Source: Cyclospora cayetanensis
Taxonomy: Eukaryota > Apicomplexa > Conoidasida > Eucoccidiorida > Eimeriidae
Assembly (NCBI RefSeq): GCF_002999335.1
Contig: NW_020312162.1
Location: forward strand, 1 to 60,517
Direction of reading: 5' to 3'
DNA: 60,517 bases
This document shows positions 1-10,907 of the stretch, in pieces. The notes beneath the pieces are model-generated. The model ran no database searches. It was not told the origin of the DNA and saw nothing but the letters and a program-made list of their open reading frames with translations. The translations under genes were made by a program, and so were the position numbers. Position 1 is the first letter of the stretch. Each line of letters opens with the position of its first letter.

Positions 1-65
1 AAAGAGATGATTATTTCCTCTCTGGTGTACATACAGTCGTGTACAACACCTCTTTTTCTCGCACT

Positions 66-191
66 CTTTTCTCTCTCTCTTTTCTCTTTCTCTCTCTCTC
101 TCTACCTCTATCTCTCTCTCTCTCTCCCTCTCTCTCTCTCTCTCTCCCTCTCTCTCTTTCTCTCTCTCTCTTTCTGTCTCTGTCTCTCTCT
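66..191. repeat. (CT)n/(TCTC)n microsatellite
   Basis: About 125 bp of almost pure pyrimidine (CTCTCT with occasional CCT and TTT interruptions). It lies just upstream of a likely splice acceptor (CAG at 244-246), so it may serve as an oversized polypyrimidine tract of an intron running in from the left edge. Open frames through it encode only Leu/Ser or Arg/Glu runs and are not genes. Confidence 0.9.
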
Positions 192-246
192 TTTCCGCAC
201 GTTTGCGTGTGACATTGTACTGCTGTGGCGTTCGTTGCTGGCGCAG

Positions 247-1013
247 GTGTTGTAGCGTCCGTTGTCAAGCTGAAACAGGCCTTGCGATTCTCGGGATCTG
301 GGGCAGGAGCAGGAGGAGGAGATGCTCTTGAGACATTTCCCGCCCCCACCGTGGCTTTCACTTCTGTTCGGCCCTTTGCGGCTGGAAATATGAAGGTTAT
401 CTATCCGTTAGCGGATGCACATCGTGGTGGAGCTGCTGCTGCTGCCCCTGCCCCTGCCCCTGCCGATGTGCCGGTTCCATGTGCAGGCGTAGCGCCTGCT
501 GCTGCGGCGGGGGGCCCCCCCCCGCCAGACGCTCCGGAAGCGCTGCCTCGTCAAGGGGAGCCACAGGGCATTACCAGCATAGCAGGCACAACGCCTCCAC
601 CGCAAATAGTTGCGAGGCATCAGCAAGTGCGGCAGCAGCAGCTGCCACTGCCACCCTCCTTGCTGCAGCATCAGCGCCAGCCTGGGCCTCCCATGCTGCC
701 ACACCCCCACGCGCCGACGCACTCGCAGGTTCTGCACCCTCTGCTGCTGCAACAGCAGCCTGCGCCACTCTTTCTTCCCGCTTACTTGCCGCCGCTCCCA
801 GGCTTGCTGCCGCGCGCCAGTGCTGCTGCTGCTGCTGCTGCTGCCGGGGGGCCCCCTCGCCCGCTGCCGCAGCAGCATTTTGTTGCGCAGCCTCCACGGA
901 CAGGCGGCAGAGGTGGGCCCCGCAAACTGCTGCCCCACCGCGTGCCGCAGCGGCCTCCCCCGCAGAGGATGATGCAGCAGCGCACCCCCGACGGCAACGC
1001 GCCGTGGCACTGA
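247..1013 (+). CDS. Pro/Ala/Gln-rich terminal exon of a hypothetical protein (5' part missing)
   Basis: An open frame of about 255 codons runs from a likely acceptor (pyrimidine-rich DNA ending GGCGCAG at 246) to a TGA at 1011-1013. The product is low complexity: Gly/Ala near the N-terminus, then Pro/Gln/Leu stretches, an Ala octamer, and a basic Arg/Gly/Pro-rich tail (PPRTGGRGGPRK, then several RPPPQR-like segments) of the kind seen in RNA-binding or scaffold proteins. No domain is recognised. If the exon is not spliced, the first in-frame ATG is at 390. The frame is uninterrupted by stops across CAG- and GCT-rich DNA, but other frames and the opposite strand are also open here, so coding status is inferred mainly from the acceptor and the mixed-composition stretch near residues 1-65. 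The gene would begin left of the window. Confidence 0.4.
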
Positions 1014-1522
1014 TGGCGGGAGGCAGGCAGGCAGGCAGGCAGCCCGTGTAGGAACGTACAGGGAAGGCGGGCAGTGAATGCATGCCTCGTCAGTGGCACT
1101 CTTCACGAGGTAGCTAGCTAGGAAGAAGGGGACTGCCTCTGCATTGTCGGTTGGCACTCTGCGAAAACGGTCCCCAAGCTGCGTCGCAGACGGGAGGCCA
1201 CCTTTGGCTCTCCTTGGAAAGGCCTTCTACGTCGATCGCCAGCCCTCGCAGCCTTACAGATGGCGCGCAAACACGCCACGCAATGCACACACAAACTACA
1301 AGAGACTCCCTGACGCGTAACAGCTAGCTAGTTCCTATTAGTGGAGTCGAATTCCCCCACGCACGCGCTTTGGTACGCTGCCTTTCTGCAACTCTAGCGA
1401 GCTAGCTGCACGCGGAGCCGAGCCGCACTCGCTCAGGCCGCGCCCGCCCCCTCCCCCCGCGCTGTGTTCAAGAAGCAGTGACAGTGGGCAGTGCGTGCCT
1501 TTATAGATGGAAGCTGCATCGC
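1014..1522. other. Intergenic region with (GGCA)n run
   Basis: No convincing gene. It holds a short GGCA tandem run at about 1020-1042, several TAGC palindromic repeats (about 1112-1122 and 1323-1332) and a C-rich tract near 1440-1462. It separates the 3' ends of two convergent genes. Confidence 0.6.
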
Positions 1523-3067
1523 TTAAGACACCAACAAGGCTAGCGCCTGAAACCATAGCCACCGCACCATCCCTTTGAAGGGGTGCTGCGGCCGATGCTG
1601 CTGCTGCGGTTCCGCTGGTCGTTGCAGCGCATGCAGCAACTGGGGCAGGAGCCGCAGCACCATACGCACAGCCATCACCAGGAGCGGCTTCAGCAGCTGC
1701 CGCTTTGCCTCCAGTGCTGCCGCGGCGACTGCTGCAGTGAGACCGCAGCCTTCTTGCTCTAAGAGCTGCAATTCTTGGTGCAACTGCCGCTGCAGCTCCT
1801 CCTCCGCAGCCGCGAGAGCTCTCTTAAAGCAGGGGCTGGCGAACAGCTCTAGCTGCTTGCCTGCTGCCCCTGCTGCGGTTCGTGCACTGTCGCGCAACAT
1901 CTGCAGAGCCAGCTGCAACGCGCTGCAAGCAGCCGCGGAGAGAGGCCCTCCTCCCACAGGAACTAAATGTGCTGTTTTGTCGGTGAAGAGGGTGTGGGCA
2001 TGTCGCTGCAGCTGCTGCAGCAGCAGTACGTACTGCGGCAGCAGTGCTGCAGCAGCAGCAGTCAGCAAGTATGACTGGTGCCGCTTTCGTTCTTGCCGCA
2101 ATACGCCGCTACGCCTCTGCTGCTGCTGCTTTGTCTGTTGCCACCACACCGTCTCGGCATCCCACTGAGCCGCTGCTCCTGCCGCAGAGCAATTGGCAGC
2201 CTGCTGCAGCAGGTGCCTCGCTTTTGAAGCAAACGCTTCTGCGGCGGCTGCTGCTTTCGCGGTAAGAGGAGCAGCGGAGAACGTGTTCTCGCAAGTCTCT
2301 TGCTTCCCTATGGCGGCGTGAGGCCCCTTACTTGACAGGATGTGCTGAGGCAGCTGCTCCTTTTCCTGCCGCTCGTGCAGCTCTGCCACGAAGCAGACAG
2401 CGCCCCACAGTTCGACTGCAGCGCAGCGCACCCGCAGCAGCGTAGACAGGCGGCCTGTGCTGTATGGACACCTGAACTGCGTTGGACGCGCACTCTGGCG
2501 ACAGACAGCTGCAGCGGCAGAAAAGGTTTAAAAACGAGAAACCCTACCTGCAGGGGGTTCCCTGAATATTCGAACTGCGTCAAAGAACTGCGACTGCCGC
2601 AGCAGCAACAGCGGCCCTCCCGCTGCAATAACCTGCAACAGATGAGGCTGTTTCTGAGTGAGCCTTTGCCGCCTTGTGTGCTGCACTTGTGCTGCAGCTG
2701 ACACTGCAGCAGCAATTGCGGCAGCAGCACTCGCAGCAGCAAGGGCCACAGCGGGTGGCAGCTTGGATGGGCGCTTGCAAAAGGGTTCGGCAGTGCCTGT
2801 GACTGCCCCCTGCTTCTTTTGCGAAACGCTTAGCGTCAAGCTCTGCACACTTTCCCTCCTGTGTTGCTGCGGCTCTCGCCGCCTCCACGGTGTCAAGGAA
2901 ACACCAAACTGCAGAGGCGGCAAACCAGCGGGCAGCTGTGCAGCCGCTGCAGGCAGCAGCAACGAGCGCGAAGCCTCACGATATAAACAGATGCCTCCCA
3001 GCAGCAGAAAGTGCGGCAGGAATAACAGCGCATGACGCCAATGCTGCCGCCGCTTTCGCCGCTGCAT
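1523..3067 (-). CDS. Hypothetical signal-anchored Ala/Gln/Leu-rich protein
   Basis: Proposed two-exon minus-strand gene. Exon 1 runs 3067 to 2548 from a true ATG; exon 2 runs 2508 to 1523, ending in TAA. The intron (2547-2509) is only 39 bp, starts GTAGGG and ends CTGCAG; exon 1 ends in phase 1 and exon 2 restores the only long open frame, so the join is phase-consistent. The N-terminus is basic (MQRRKRRQHWRH) followed by a hydrophobic segment (ALLFLPHFLLLGGICLY, residues about 13-29), suggesting a signal anchor or membrane insertion. The rest is rich in Ala, Gln and Leu with predicted helical stretches, including a segment with KRALAAAEEELQRQLHQEL and a hydrophobic C-terminal helix. No family is recognised. 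A 39-bp intron is short for coccidia, so read-through or a different junction is possible. Confidence 0.45.
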
Positions 3068-3919
3068 TGTCTGCTACGTGGCCTTCATGGTAGCAGAGAG
3101 GGCTTCGCGGTGTCTGCCCACTTTGCTGCTTGAGCAAAAGCCGCAAGAGTGCTCCTCCCTCTTTTGCCTCGCCTTCCCCTACCACACAAGCAGACTCCCC
3201 AGCTGCAGCGGTGCATGGATGTCGCTCCCTTGCGCCTTGGCTGTAGCAGCCGACGCTGCAAGGCACGTTTGGTGCGCAAGAGGCAATGCTGCAAGCGAGG
3301 GGAGATGCTGGGTCGGAAACTGCCGGGAGAGGGGGGAAGTCTACGAGTCTGCAGCACCGAAGGCTGATCTGGTGGAAGCGGGTGTTGCCCCTCCAGCTGA
3401 GCCTGCTGTGTTCCGCATATACATGCACGTCTGGTGTGTGCTTTCTGCGGATGTATTATCGCATGCAAGGAGGTTTGCTTCTGCTAAAACGCGGCAGATG
3501 CCGCAGGTCGAGGCGTGAAACAGCGGCAGCCGCCGACAAAGTGGCAGCCACAGAGCACTGGGAAGGCGGACCCCATGGAGGGATGTAGCAGCACAAATGA
3601 AGAAAGCAGAGAGGAAATCCGACAAGCGTATCTGAAAGACATGCAGGAGAGCTCCAACAACGTGTCTATCGAGCCGCTACTGCTCGCGCTGCGGCTGCCG
3701 CCGCTGCTGTCTTACCGGAGATGCAGGTCACGCGTGCGGCTCTCGTTGCAGTGCCTGCTGCTGAAGCTCTCCCTATTTCCGTGAAACTTCTAAAATTTGA
3801 AGCGCTCCGCCGTTGTAGCTTCCTCTGGTTTTGCTGCTGCTGCCGGCGTTGGCAGCAGCACTAGCAGCCGAGCAGTCCGCGATCCCCAGTACCTCTGCAG
3901 CAGCAGCAAAGCTTCCAGC
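3068..3919. other. Region between divergent genes
   Basis: About 850 bp between the start of the minus-strand hypothetical gene and the first in-frame ATG of ALG1. Open frames exist on both strands but none starts at a good ATG with a recognisable product. The frame of ALG1 is open upstream of ATG 3920 as far as about 3797, without an ATG. It probably holds both 5' UTRs and a shared promoter. Confidence 0.4.
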
Positions 3920-6900
3920 ATGCTGCAGGGGTCGACGCTCCTAGCGCGGCTGCAGCGCATTGTAGGGTGTAACTGCAGCAGTTGTTGCGACAGCAGCTGC
4001 GAGAGGGAGGTGCAGCGAGAGGCCTCTTTGCCCCCTTCCGATTCTGTATGGCCTGTGAGGCTGCAACAAGCCGCAGGCGGGGTGCTGCTTGCCTTCATCC
4101 TTCCCCTCGCAGCGCCGGTGTTATGCGTCTTTGCCGTGCTGCCAGGGTTGCTGCTGCTGCTCCTGCCGCTCCTCTTGCTGCTGCTGCTGCTCCCCGACCC
4201 CGCGGTCGATACGGAGATTCTGGCAGCAGTTGAAGCGTGGAGGAGACGCTACCAAGAGCAGCAGCACGAGCTGCAGCAACAGGAGGAACTGAATCGCGAG
4301 CAACCCGTGCATTTGGTGCTGCTGGTGGTAGGAGATTTCGGGCGTAGCCCGCGCATGGTACAGCATGCGATAGCCGCCCTGCAGCAGCAGCAGCAGCAAG
4401 AGCAGCTGCAGCAACAAGAGCAGCTGCAGCAACAAGAGCAGCTGCAGCAGCAAGAGCATGAGGAGCCTTCTTATTACCAGTCCCACGAAGAGCGACAGAC
4501 ACTACTGACTCCCATAGTCCATGTGCTGGCCTTCCACGAGTCGCCTCTTCCCTCTTGTCTTGTGGCAGCGGCAGAGCAGCAGCAGCTGCTGCTGCATGCT
4601 CTGCAGCAGCCTTCCATCGAGGGCAGCAGACAGCGGCTTTGCAGCACGCTGCTGGGGCACTGCTGCTTCCTGTGCGTGAAGCTGTTTCAGCTGTCGCTCC
4701 TGCTGCTGGCGCAGCTTGTACGGCTGTTGGTGTCTATACACCGCATAACCCGACAGGTGTACGGCGGGCAGCAGGGGAAGAAGCAGCGTCAGCGACCACG
4801 TGTGCTTCTGCTGATGCAGAATCCCCCAGGCTTCCCCGCAATGCCACTTGCCACGCTTTGCTGCAAGCTTGCGGGAGTACGTCTCATAGTGGACTGGCAC
4901 AATTACACGCACTCCTTGCTGCTGCTACCAGCACAGGAGGAGATAGCAAAAGTGCAGCCGAAGGCGGAAACGCTGAGGGTCAAGCAGCTGCAAGACGGCG
5001 ATGCTGAAGACTTTTCCCGCTGGCTTGTCTGCAGAGCCGCTGCTGCAGGCGCAGCAGCGGCTCAAAAGAAAGCGCATGCTGCAGTGACTGCCGCCGCATC
5101 GGCTATGGGAGCAGCACGGCAGGCCCTGAAGCGCGCAACACGGCTAGCAGCAGCGGCTGCAGAATTCCAGATCGGTCGGTTCGCGGATGGAGCTTTCTGT
5201 GTCTCCATGCGCATGCAGCAGCAGCTGCGGCAGCAGCACATTGCTGCCGAGCTGCTGTACGACCAACCCGCCGAGCAACTGCAGCTGCTGCCCCTCCTGC
5301 AGAGGCACCGCATTGCAGCCGCCTACTTCTCAGAAGCAGCAGTAAAAACAACAGGGGAAGCAAAAGGCTCTGCATCGTCAACAGTGGTGACAGACGAGAT
5401 GGCTTCCGCAGCACCCACTGCGGTGTTCGAGGGGTATCCAGAGTCTCTGCAGCAGCAGCAGCTGCTGCAGACCACATCGGCAGTAATGCCTTCGTTGCTC
5501 GAGCTGCTGGTGCGCGAAACTCCAGAGCTGCTTCAGCAGCAACAGCCCGTAGGACACCTCCAACTGCAGCAGCAGCTGCGGCTGCCGTTTTGTTGTGCTG
5601 CGTCTCCGCTGCTCGGGCTGCTGCTGCAGCAGCAGCAGCAGCAGCAGCAGCTTCGCGCGCGGCGGCTCAAGAAGAGCAAAGTCGTAAAGGTTTATACCGA
5701 GTTAACGCCGACCACAAAATTGGTGGGCCTGTGCTGCTAGGCATGCAAGCAGCAACAGCGCGTGTAGCTGCAGCAACGGCAGCAGGAGCGTCAGGAGCAG
5801 CAGCTGTTGATGCTTGCGTGCTGGCTAGCAGCAAGACTTAGTGCTAAGGCAGGTGCAGCAACCGAAGCCTCGGAGGGAAAACTGTGGGCTGTCGCACTTC
5901 GCCTTGCTGCCTTTTCTGCGATGCAGGTGATGTACAGCTGCGTAGGCGCTGGCTTGTCGGATACTGCTGGTACCTGCAGCTCCAGCAGGAGCAGCACGAG
6001 CGAGCTCAGCTGCGCAGCCAGCGGCGCTGATGCGAGCAGCTGCCGCATTACCACCACTAGCACTAGCACTAGCACAAGCACAAGCACAAGCGGGAGCAAC
6101 AGCAAAAATTGTCGTTGCTTCATGCAGATCTCGGTGCGGAAAAAGCGGCCCGCCGTGCTGCTCACCAGCAGTAGTTACACTGCAGATGAGGACTTGCTGC
6201 TGCTGTTGCGGGCTCTCCAGCTGTACGATGTTGCGGTGCAGCAGCAGCAGCAGCAGCGGCAAGTTTGGCATCTGCCCGACCTGCTGCTGGTGGTAACGGG
6301 GCGAGGCACTAACAAGCAGCAGTGGATTGCGGCAGCTCGGGAGGCGCGACTTCGACACACGTCCATCTGCTGCCTCTTCGCTTCTCCTGAGGATTATTTC
6401 AGGTATCTTCGCCGCGCACGAGAGCGTAAACCTCGAGCTTGAATTTTCTCTTGTGTGTGCTGTCGATGCGCTGGAGCGGTGGGTGGTTTCTTGAGGCCTT
6501 TGATGCAAAAAGCAGCCTCTCAAGCCTTAGGCCGCTTCCCGTCCGCACAGCCACCGACTTTACGATTGAAGGTTTGCGTGCCTGCGCAGAGTGGTGGCTT
6601 CGGCAGACTTAGGAATATGTCTGCACCGTAGCAGCAGCAGCAGCGATCTCCCGATGAAGGCACAAGACATGAAAGGCGCAGGGCTTCCCATTCTTGCCCT
6701 TTCCTTTGCCGCCTTGCATGAAGTATCGCCTTACCCTAGACGCACCCTAAGCCTCTCTCTCTGGTGCTAGCGCTTCGCATATAGATACATATATATATGT
6801 ATATCCATTGTAGTGGCGCTTACCTACCTGCCTGCCTTCGGTCACCCTACGCAACAGACAGCGTGCACTGCGTATGCCAACCACTGGCCTCGTAGTGTAG

Positions 6901-7923
6901 GAGCCTTCCACCAGGATTCCTCTCGATTCCACACTCTGAGCAAAGACAAGTTGCCTGTAGTAGCGCATCCTGCTGCATGGACCCTTCTGCATAGCCTTTT
7001 TCGCGTTTCCCAGGGTGTGCATGCATCATCTGTTTACCTAAATATGTGCCTTTCTCTCCACATATATGTGTCTACGGTTATTCGTGGATATGCGGTTGGG
7101 GGCCAGCCGAGGTGATTCGGTGCTTCCTTCGATTCGTGGGTTTCGCTGCGCGAAATCTGGGATCTGCTCGCAGTCTTGTGTGTTTCCAGATTCTTCCAGA
7201 GTGGCAACAGTTCTCAACTGCGGAGGACCTGGCCAGCATGTGAGAAATCATTTAGACCATTGGCGAGACCGCAGTGTACCGACAAGAAGATCGTGTGCTA
7301 ACCCGTTGACGCTGGACCGCGTTGCGCGCGTGTGCTGTGTATGTCTGGCGTTCATCAAAGAAAATGCGGCTTTGCACGCATGTGCATATGCTTATGGCGT
7401 GCTTAGGCTTGCCTGCTTGTTGCGAGGCTTTCCGGAAGGACTGGACGCGTGCGTTGCTGCTCGCCAGCACCTGCTGAAGCAGCCTTCTGTGCTGCTTCAG
7501 CAGCGTTGCAGCGGCGCGCTGCTGCAGTGTCTTCGGCACTGTGGCAACCCACTTCGACACTGCAGCAGTAGCACCAACGGCAGCAGCAACGGCAGCAGCA
7601 GCCCGCGAAGCGATACCAGCACCGTGTACATGACCGCCTGCAGCAACACCGTCATCCCCTACGTGTCGTGCAGCAGCAGCAGCAACGCGAGTGACGCAGA
7701 AGACGGCTTGGGCAACCAGCCGCAAACACAGGCGCAAACGGCATTAGGCGATGCTGCGAATTCGGGCTCCTTGTTGTTCGATTTGCGCGTTCTTGCAGAG
7801 CGTGCAAGAGGCAGCGGCAGCGGGAGCACCAACGAAGTCAGCATGGATGCAAGGGACTATACGTCCTTCCCGGAGGAATGGCGGCGTGTTGCCTTGCCCA
7901 TGTTGCAGAGGCTGTTGTACTAG
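3920..7923 (+). CDS. ALG1: Chitobiosyldiphosphodolichol beta-mannosyltransferase (Alg1)
   Basis: ALG1 adds the first mannose from GDP-mannose to dolichol-PP-GlcNAc2 on the cytosolic face of the ER. Exon 1 (3920 to about 5683) has a hydrophobic anchor (FILPLAAPVLCVFAVLPG plus a Leu run), the VVGDFGRSPRM motif, a segment with QNPPGFPAMPL and RLIVDWHNYTHSLL, and FADGAFCVSMRM followed by LLYDQPAEQL. Exon 2 (5927-6402) carries RPAVLLTSSSYTADEDLLLL and LPDLLLVVTGRGTNKQQW, ending at FASPEDYFR. Exon 3 (6590-6722) joins in phase 2 and reads SADLGICLH, then SDLPMK, GLPILALSFAALHE. The last exon ends with LLFD and WRRVALPMLQRLLY before TAG at 7921; its start is unresolved (a phase-0 acceptor before 7468 is possible). 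PolyGln insertions (4381-4455, 5450-5650) and a Thr-Ser repeat (6056-6091) enlarge it beyond usual family size. In the donor-sugar motif the usual Gly-Leu before DLPMK is replaced by Ser-Ser. Confidence 0.88.
4381..4455 (+). repeat. 18-bp coding repeat in ALG1 (EQLQQQ units)
   Basis: A (CAG)n run passes into three near-perfect 18-bp units of the form GAGCAGCTGCAGCAACAA, encoding Glu-Gln-Leu-Gln-Gln-Gln. The repeat sits just after the conserved GDFGRSPRM strand-helix of ALG1, so it is an insertion in a surface loop. It is typical of homopolymeric amino-acid repeats in Eimeria exons. Confidence 0.85.
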
Positions 7924-8281
7924 GATTTACGCGTGTCGGTCTGCATGCGCCCTTTCCCGTCTAGAGTTTTCGACCGTAGGAAGAACTGTTTATTCTGTTA
8001 GCTTGCAGCGGCTGTAGGCCACAAGGGCACTGGTGGCTGTAGCCTCTTAGCTAGTGCGGTGTAGCGCGCTCCCGTTTGCAACCCTCTGCCAATCGTGCAA
8101 CCGCTGCAGCATGACCGGCATAAGCAGCTAACGACGACACGGTGTTTGCTGCACCTGCAGCACCCGGAAGCCACGTTGCTTTTAAGTGGCTAGGTTTCTC
8201 ATCCCCACGTCTCTCCGGCGTCTTTCCACCGATGACACCGCATCATCCCCCTCGGCGGTCCCATTAGCCGCAGCGACGCAC
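7924..8281. other. Intergenic, nothing recognised
   Basis: Downstream of ALG1. No ATG-initiated frame of note. It marks the change from CAG-rich sequence to the repeat-poor block that follows. Confidence 0.5.
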
Positions 8282-8386
8282 TCTCCTAAGAGATGCGTCT
8301 CGCATTCCAGTGAGCGATGCATCTCGCTATCCAGCGAGCGATGCGTCTCACAATCCAGTGAGCGGTGCATCTCGCTATCCAGTGAA
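8282..8386. repeat. 24-bp minisatellite with 48-bp higher-order pattern
   Basis: Four tandem 24-bp units (core GATGCRTCTCGC..TCCAG, then GAGC). Units 1 and 3 share GCGTCTC with CA.TCC, while units 2 and 4 share GCATCTCGCTATCC, so the array behaves as two copies of a 48-bp A-B unit. Because 24 is a multiple of 3, both strands stay open through it (8-residue repeats RC-I/V-S-x-SSE on plus, HRSLD-x-E-x on minus). Neither frame has an ATG start with a supported gene around it. Confidence 0.85.
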
Positions 8387-8439
8387 ACTGGTTTTTTTCA
8401 CCTCCTTGCAGCACCATACGTAACGCTCCTGTAAAGGAA

Positions 8440-9775
8440 ATCGGTGCTCTACTCTCCGGCAGAGCCTAGGGGCTAACTGGATTGAGCAGCTGCGGCGGCA
8501 TAGACACAGATATTTGGCGGAGCACCACTTTTCCTAGTAGATAGTAGATGCAGATTACAAGGGGTATCTCCAGATCTTTGAGAAATGCCTCGACTCAGGT
8601 GCAGCCCGAGCGAGTGGGCGCTGGACGGACGTTGCCAGAAAGTACTTCCTTGTACAGCTGCGGTGGCTCTAGGGCTCTAACGAGGCAAACTCTACCTAGA
8701 CGGTTGTGGTAACAACACCGAGTGGGTTGTGCAATCCATATCTACGTGGAAATGTACTCTGGCTTGTAGGGGAGATGGCATTTTGGGCGTCTCGCTACGA
8801 ATGAGAGCGTTTGTGCGCCAATTTCTACGTGTCACTGCACAGAACTTCATTTTACAAAGTGCAGTTGCATAAACAGAGTTCCTCGGGTCCTTCCAATGGG
8901 AGGGGGCTCTGTGAGGTAAGAGTGGCAAAAAGATGGAAAAACCCATATGGAGGGAACATCGACGCACCTGCATGAGGTCTTGGCAAGCCTTCATGAGAGA
9001 CCCTTCCTGGCGAACGGCTTCAGGAAAGTGTACAGCTCTTTTTGTATTATACGTAGAAAGACGCGTAGTTTTAAAGGCATATGACAGCAATGTAGAATTT
9101 TGAAGTGTCTTCACAGCAAAGCCCTTTCCTTGCTCTCCTTCCACCAGCTTTAGGGGGCTCAACTACGGGTGAACACTGTCTTCTCCACCAGTTATAGAGA
9201 ATGAACATTCAAGTAGGAATTCCCCTGTGGTTTTGAGTTCCGATGTAGGTAAATCTTGTTCATTGAAGGGTACTGATAGCTCAGTACAAATAGGCGCAAT
9301 GCTGTGTTACGTATGCACCAGATGCTCTGTACAATTAGCTGCGGATGCTCAGAGTGCTTAGATGGTGCAGCTAGCCACTCCCCAGATGTCCATGTGCAAA
9401 ATTATGAGGCCTGCGACGGGGAAGCAGAGAGCGTTTTATTAGGTTTCTGTAAACTTCCGTTTGATGTGTACTAAATCTGGATCTACGTGTTGCTCACGGA
9501 GACCTCATGCGGTTTTACAGTGTTGGCATCGCATTTCGACGTGGCGTTTCTCCACACATACACTTCTGTGAATGCACGGGGGTGTCAAGCTTTCCTACAA
9601 ATGCCTCTTTCAACAGGTCATTTAATAGTTCAGTAATCGCAGTACCTTTTGCAAAGGTCGAAAAACCCCCTAGCGATGGAACTTGATGGTGGCACAACTC
9701 CTCTTAGGGCGGCATGTGCGGGGCTGCAAGCTAATGTGCGTGCAGTAGCTCCAGAGGTTGTGGAAGAGTGTGCTT
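8440..9775. other. Repeat-poor region upstream of retroelement copy A
   Basis: No CAG runs and no supported gene. A minus-strand frame of 156 codons (8692-9162) lacks family resemblance and sits where the 5' flank or LTR of the gypsy element would be expected. I could not identify an LTR pair, a TG...CA terminus or a primer-binding site by eye. Confidence 0.35.
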
Positions 9776-9795
9776 TCTGAGCCGCCAAAATGGTC

Positions 9796-10020
9796 GCGTA
9801 TGCTTTGACGAGGTCATGCAGACCCAAGTATGACGGCTGTAATAATGGGCAAGTGTTTGAAGACTTTATGAGCCGGCTGGATATGAATCTCGCTTTGTCT
9901 TCCCCAGATGGAGCCAAACGCGTTCTCTCGCGGCACGCATGTTAGTGATACAAGCATCTTAAAGGTGGCTGCTTTGATGCAAAGAAAGCCGTCGGCTTGC
10001 AAGGACTGATACAGTTCCAG
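9796..10020 (+). pseudogene. gag-like fragment of copy A
   Basis: Reading plus gives a PKYDG-type start followed by GQVFEDFMSRLDMNLAL, resembling the start of retrotransposon Gag domains (PKFDG...F..F..R). Two consecutive stops follow about 23 codons later, then a further short open stretch (KGGCFDAKKAVGLQGL). It is too short for a firm family call, but position relative to the protease supports it. Confidence 0.45.
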
Positions 10021-10655
10021 CCGTCATATAAACCCTGAATCATTGGTTTATGCAGAGATCAACTCAACAGGAGGCCTTGAGAGAATTCAGCAGGAGTGTC
10101 TGTCGATAAGCCTGTCTATCGAAAAGTATGAATCCTTGGTTTGAAAAGGCGACTACGCATTCTATCAGGTTTATCCACATCGGCACATCAGGTTATCGCA
10201 CGGTAGTCAGCGAGTACGGGCCAAGACCGTCCGGTGTGGGGGCCCACAAGTGGACGACTTGAGGTTTCAGGAACGCATTAGTGCGAATCGTGCGTCTTTG
10301 TAGTAGAAGGAGGGGCCAACCCTAAATTTAAGACTTATGGGTGTAGAGATGTGTCGATTGCCCCTAACCTACAGCTTGAGGTGAAAGAAAAAGACAGCCA
10401 TGGGTAGCTTGCGCGCCTTAGCAGGCAGACACCCCCCAGCAACGTTCCACCGTTTATTGCAAAAAATTGCATCATCTGTTTAGAAAATGCAAATGCGTGG
10501 AACCCCCCAAGAGACCTTGAACAACGGGAGTGCAGCCAGCAGAAGGAGGGTCCTTGGCTAGGCGAGGTCCAGTAGGGAAACAAACCCTCCCACTCACGCC
10601 GGGGCACGGTGAAGGGGGCTACAGCCGATAGAGCTACCCACAGGTTGATTCGGCA

Positions 10656-10907
10656 GTGATACAAACCCAAATTAGCAGCCGAGGACTGCCAACATTAGTT
10701 GACACTGGATGTGAAGTCAACCTCTTCCGCAAGAAAACAGTGCAGTCCCTAGGACTTTGGTCTGCTCACAGGAGGCAGAATGTAAGGATAGACAAGGCTT
10801 CGGCGGCCAAATGCCACTGCAAATGTGAATCGGGATTTATCAGCATGGTCCTTGCTTTTCACGCGGGACCCGTACACCATGGCGTCCTCATAGGCTTAGA
10901 AGAGTGA
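10656..10907 (+). pseudogene. Retropepsin-like protease fragment of copy A
   Basis: An 83-codon open stretch contains LVDTGCEVNLF, matching the LVDTG/LVDSG active-site motif of gypsy aspartic proteases with the catalytic Asp-Thr-Gly intact. Downstream hydrophobic residues (ISMVLAFHAGP and VLIGLEE) fit the second half, which in gypsy families has ILG-x-D. It has no ATG start (ATA codon) and ends at a TGA. Upstream zinc-knuckle motifs were not found. Confidence 0.6.

Noticed and set aside
11..361. Arg/Glu-repeat and Leu/Ser-repeat frames across the CT tract
   Set aside because: They are simple translations of a dinucleotide microsatellite with no independent support.
4095..4502. Long minus-strand Ala/Leu-rich frames opposite ALG1
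   Set aside because: CAG runs are open on both strands; the plus frame carries conserved ALG1 motifs while these do not.
7066..7465. Whole 285-codon frame as a separate gene
   Set aside because: Its C-terminal part is the ALG1 C-terminus; the upstream part has non-protein-like composition and is probably intron.
8282..8386. Regularly spaced short repeats as a CRISPR-like array
   Set aside because: Units are directly tandem with no unique spacers, and the genome is eukaryotic.
8692..9162. 156-codon minus-strand frame as a gene
   Set aside because: No motif, no partner exon, and it lies antisense in the flank of a decayed retroelement.
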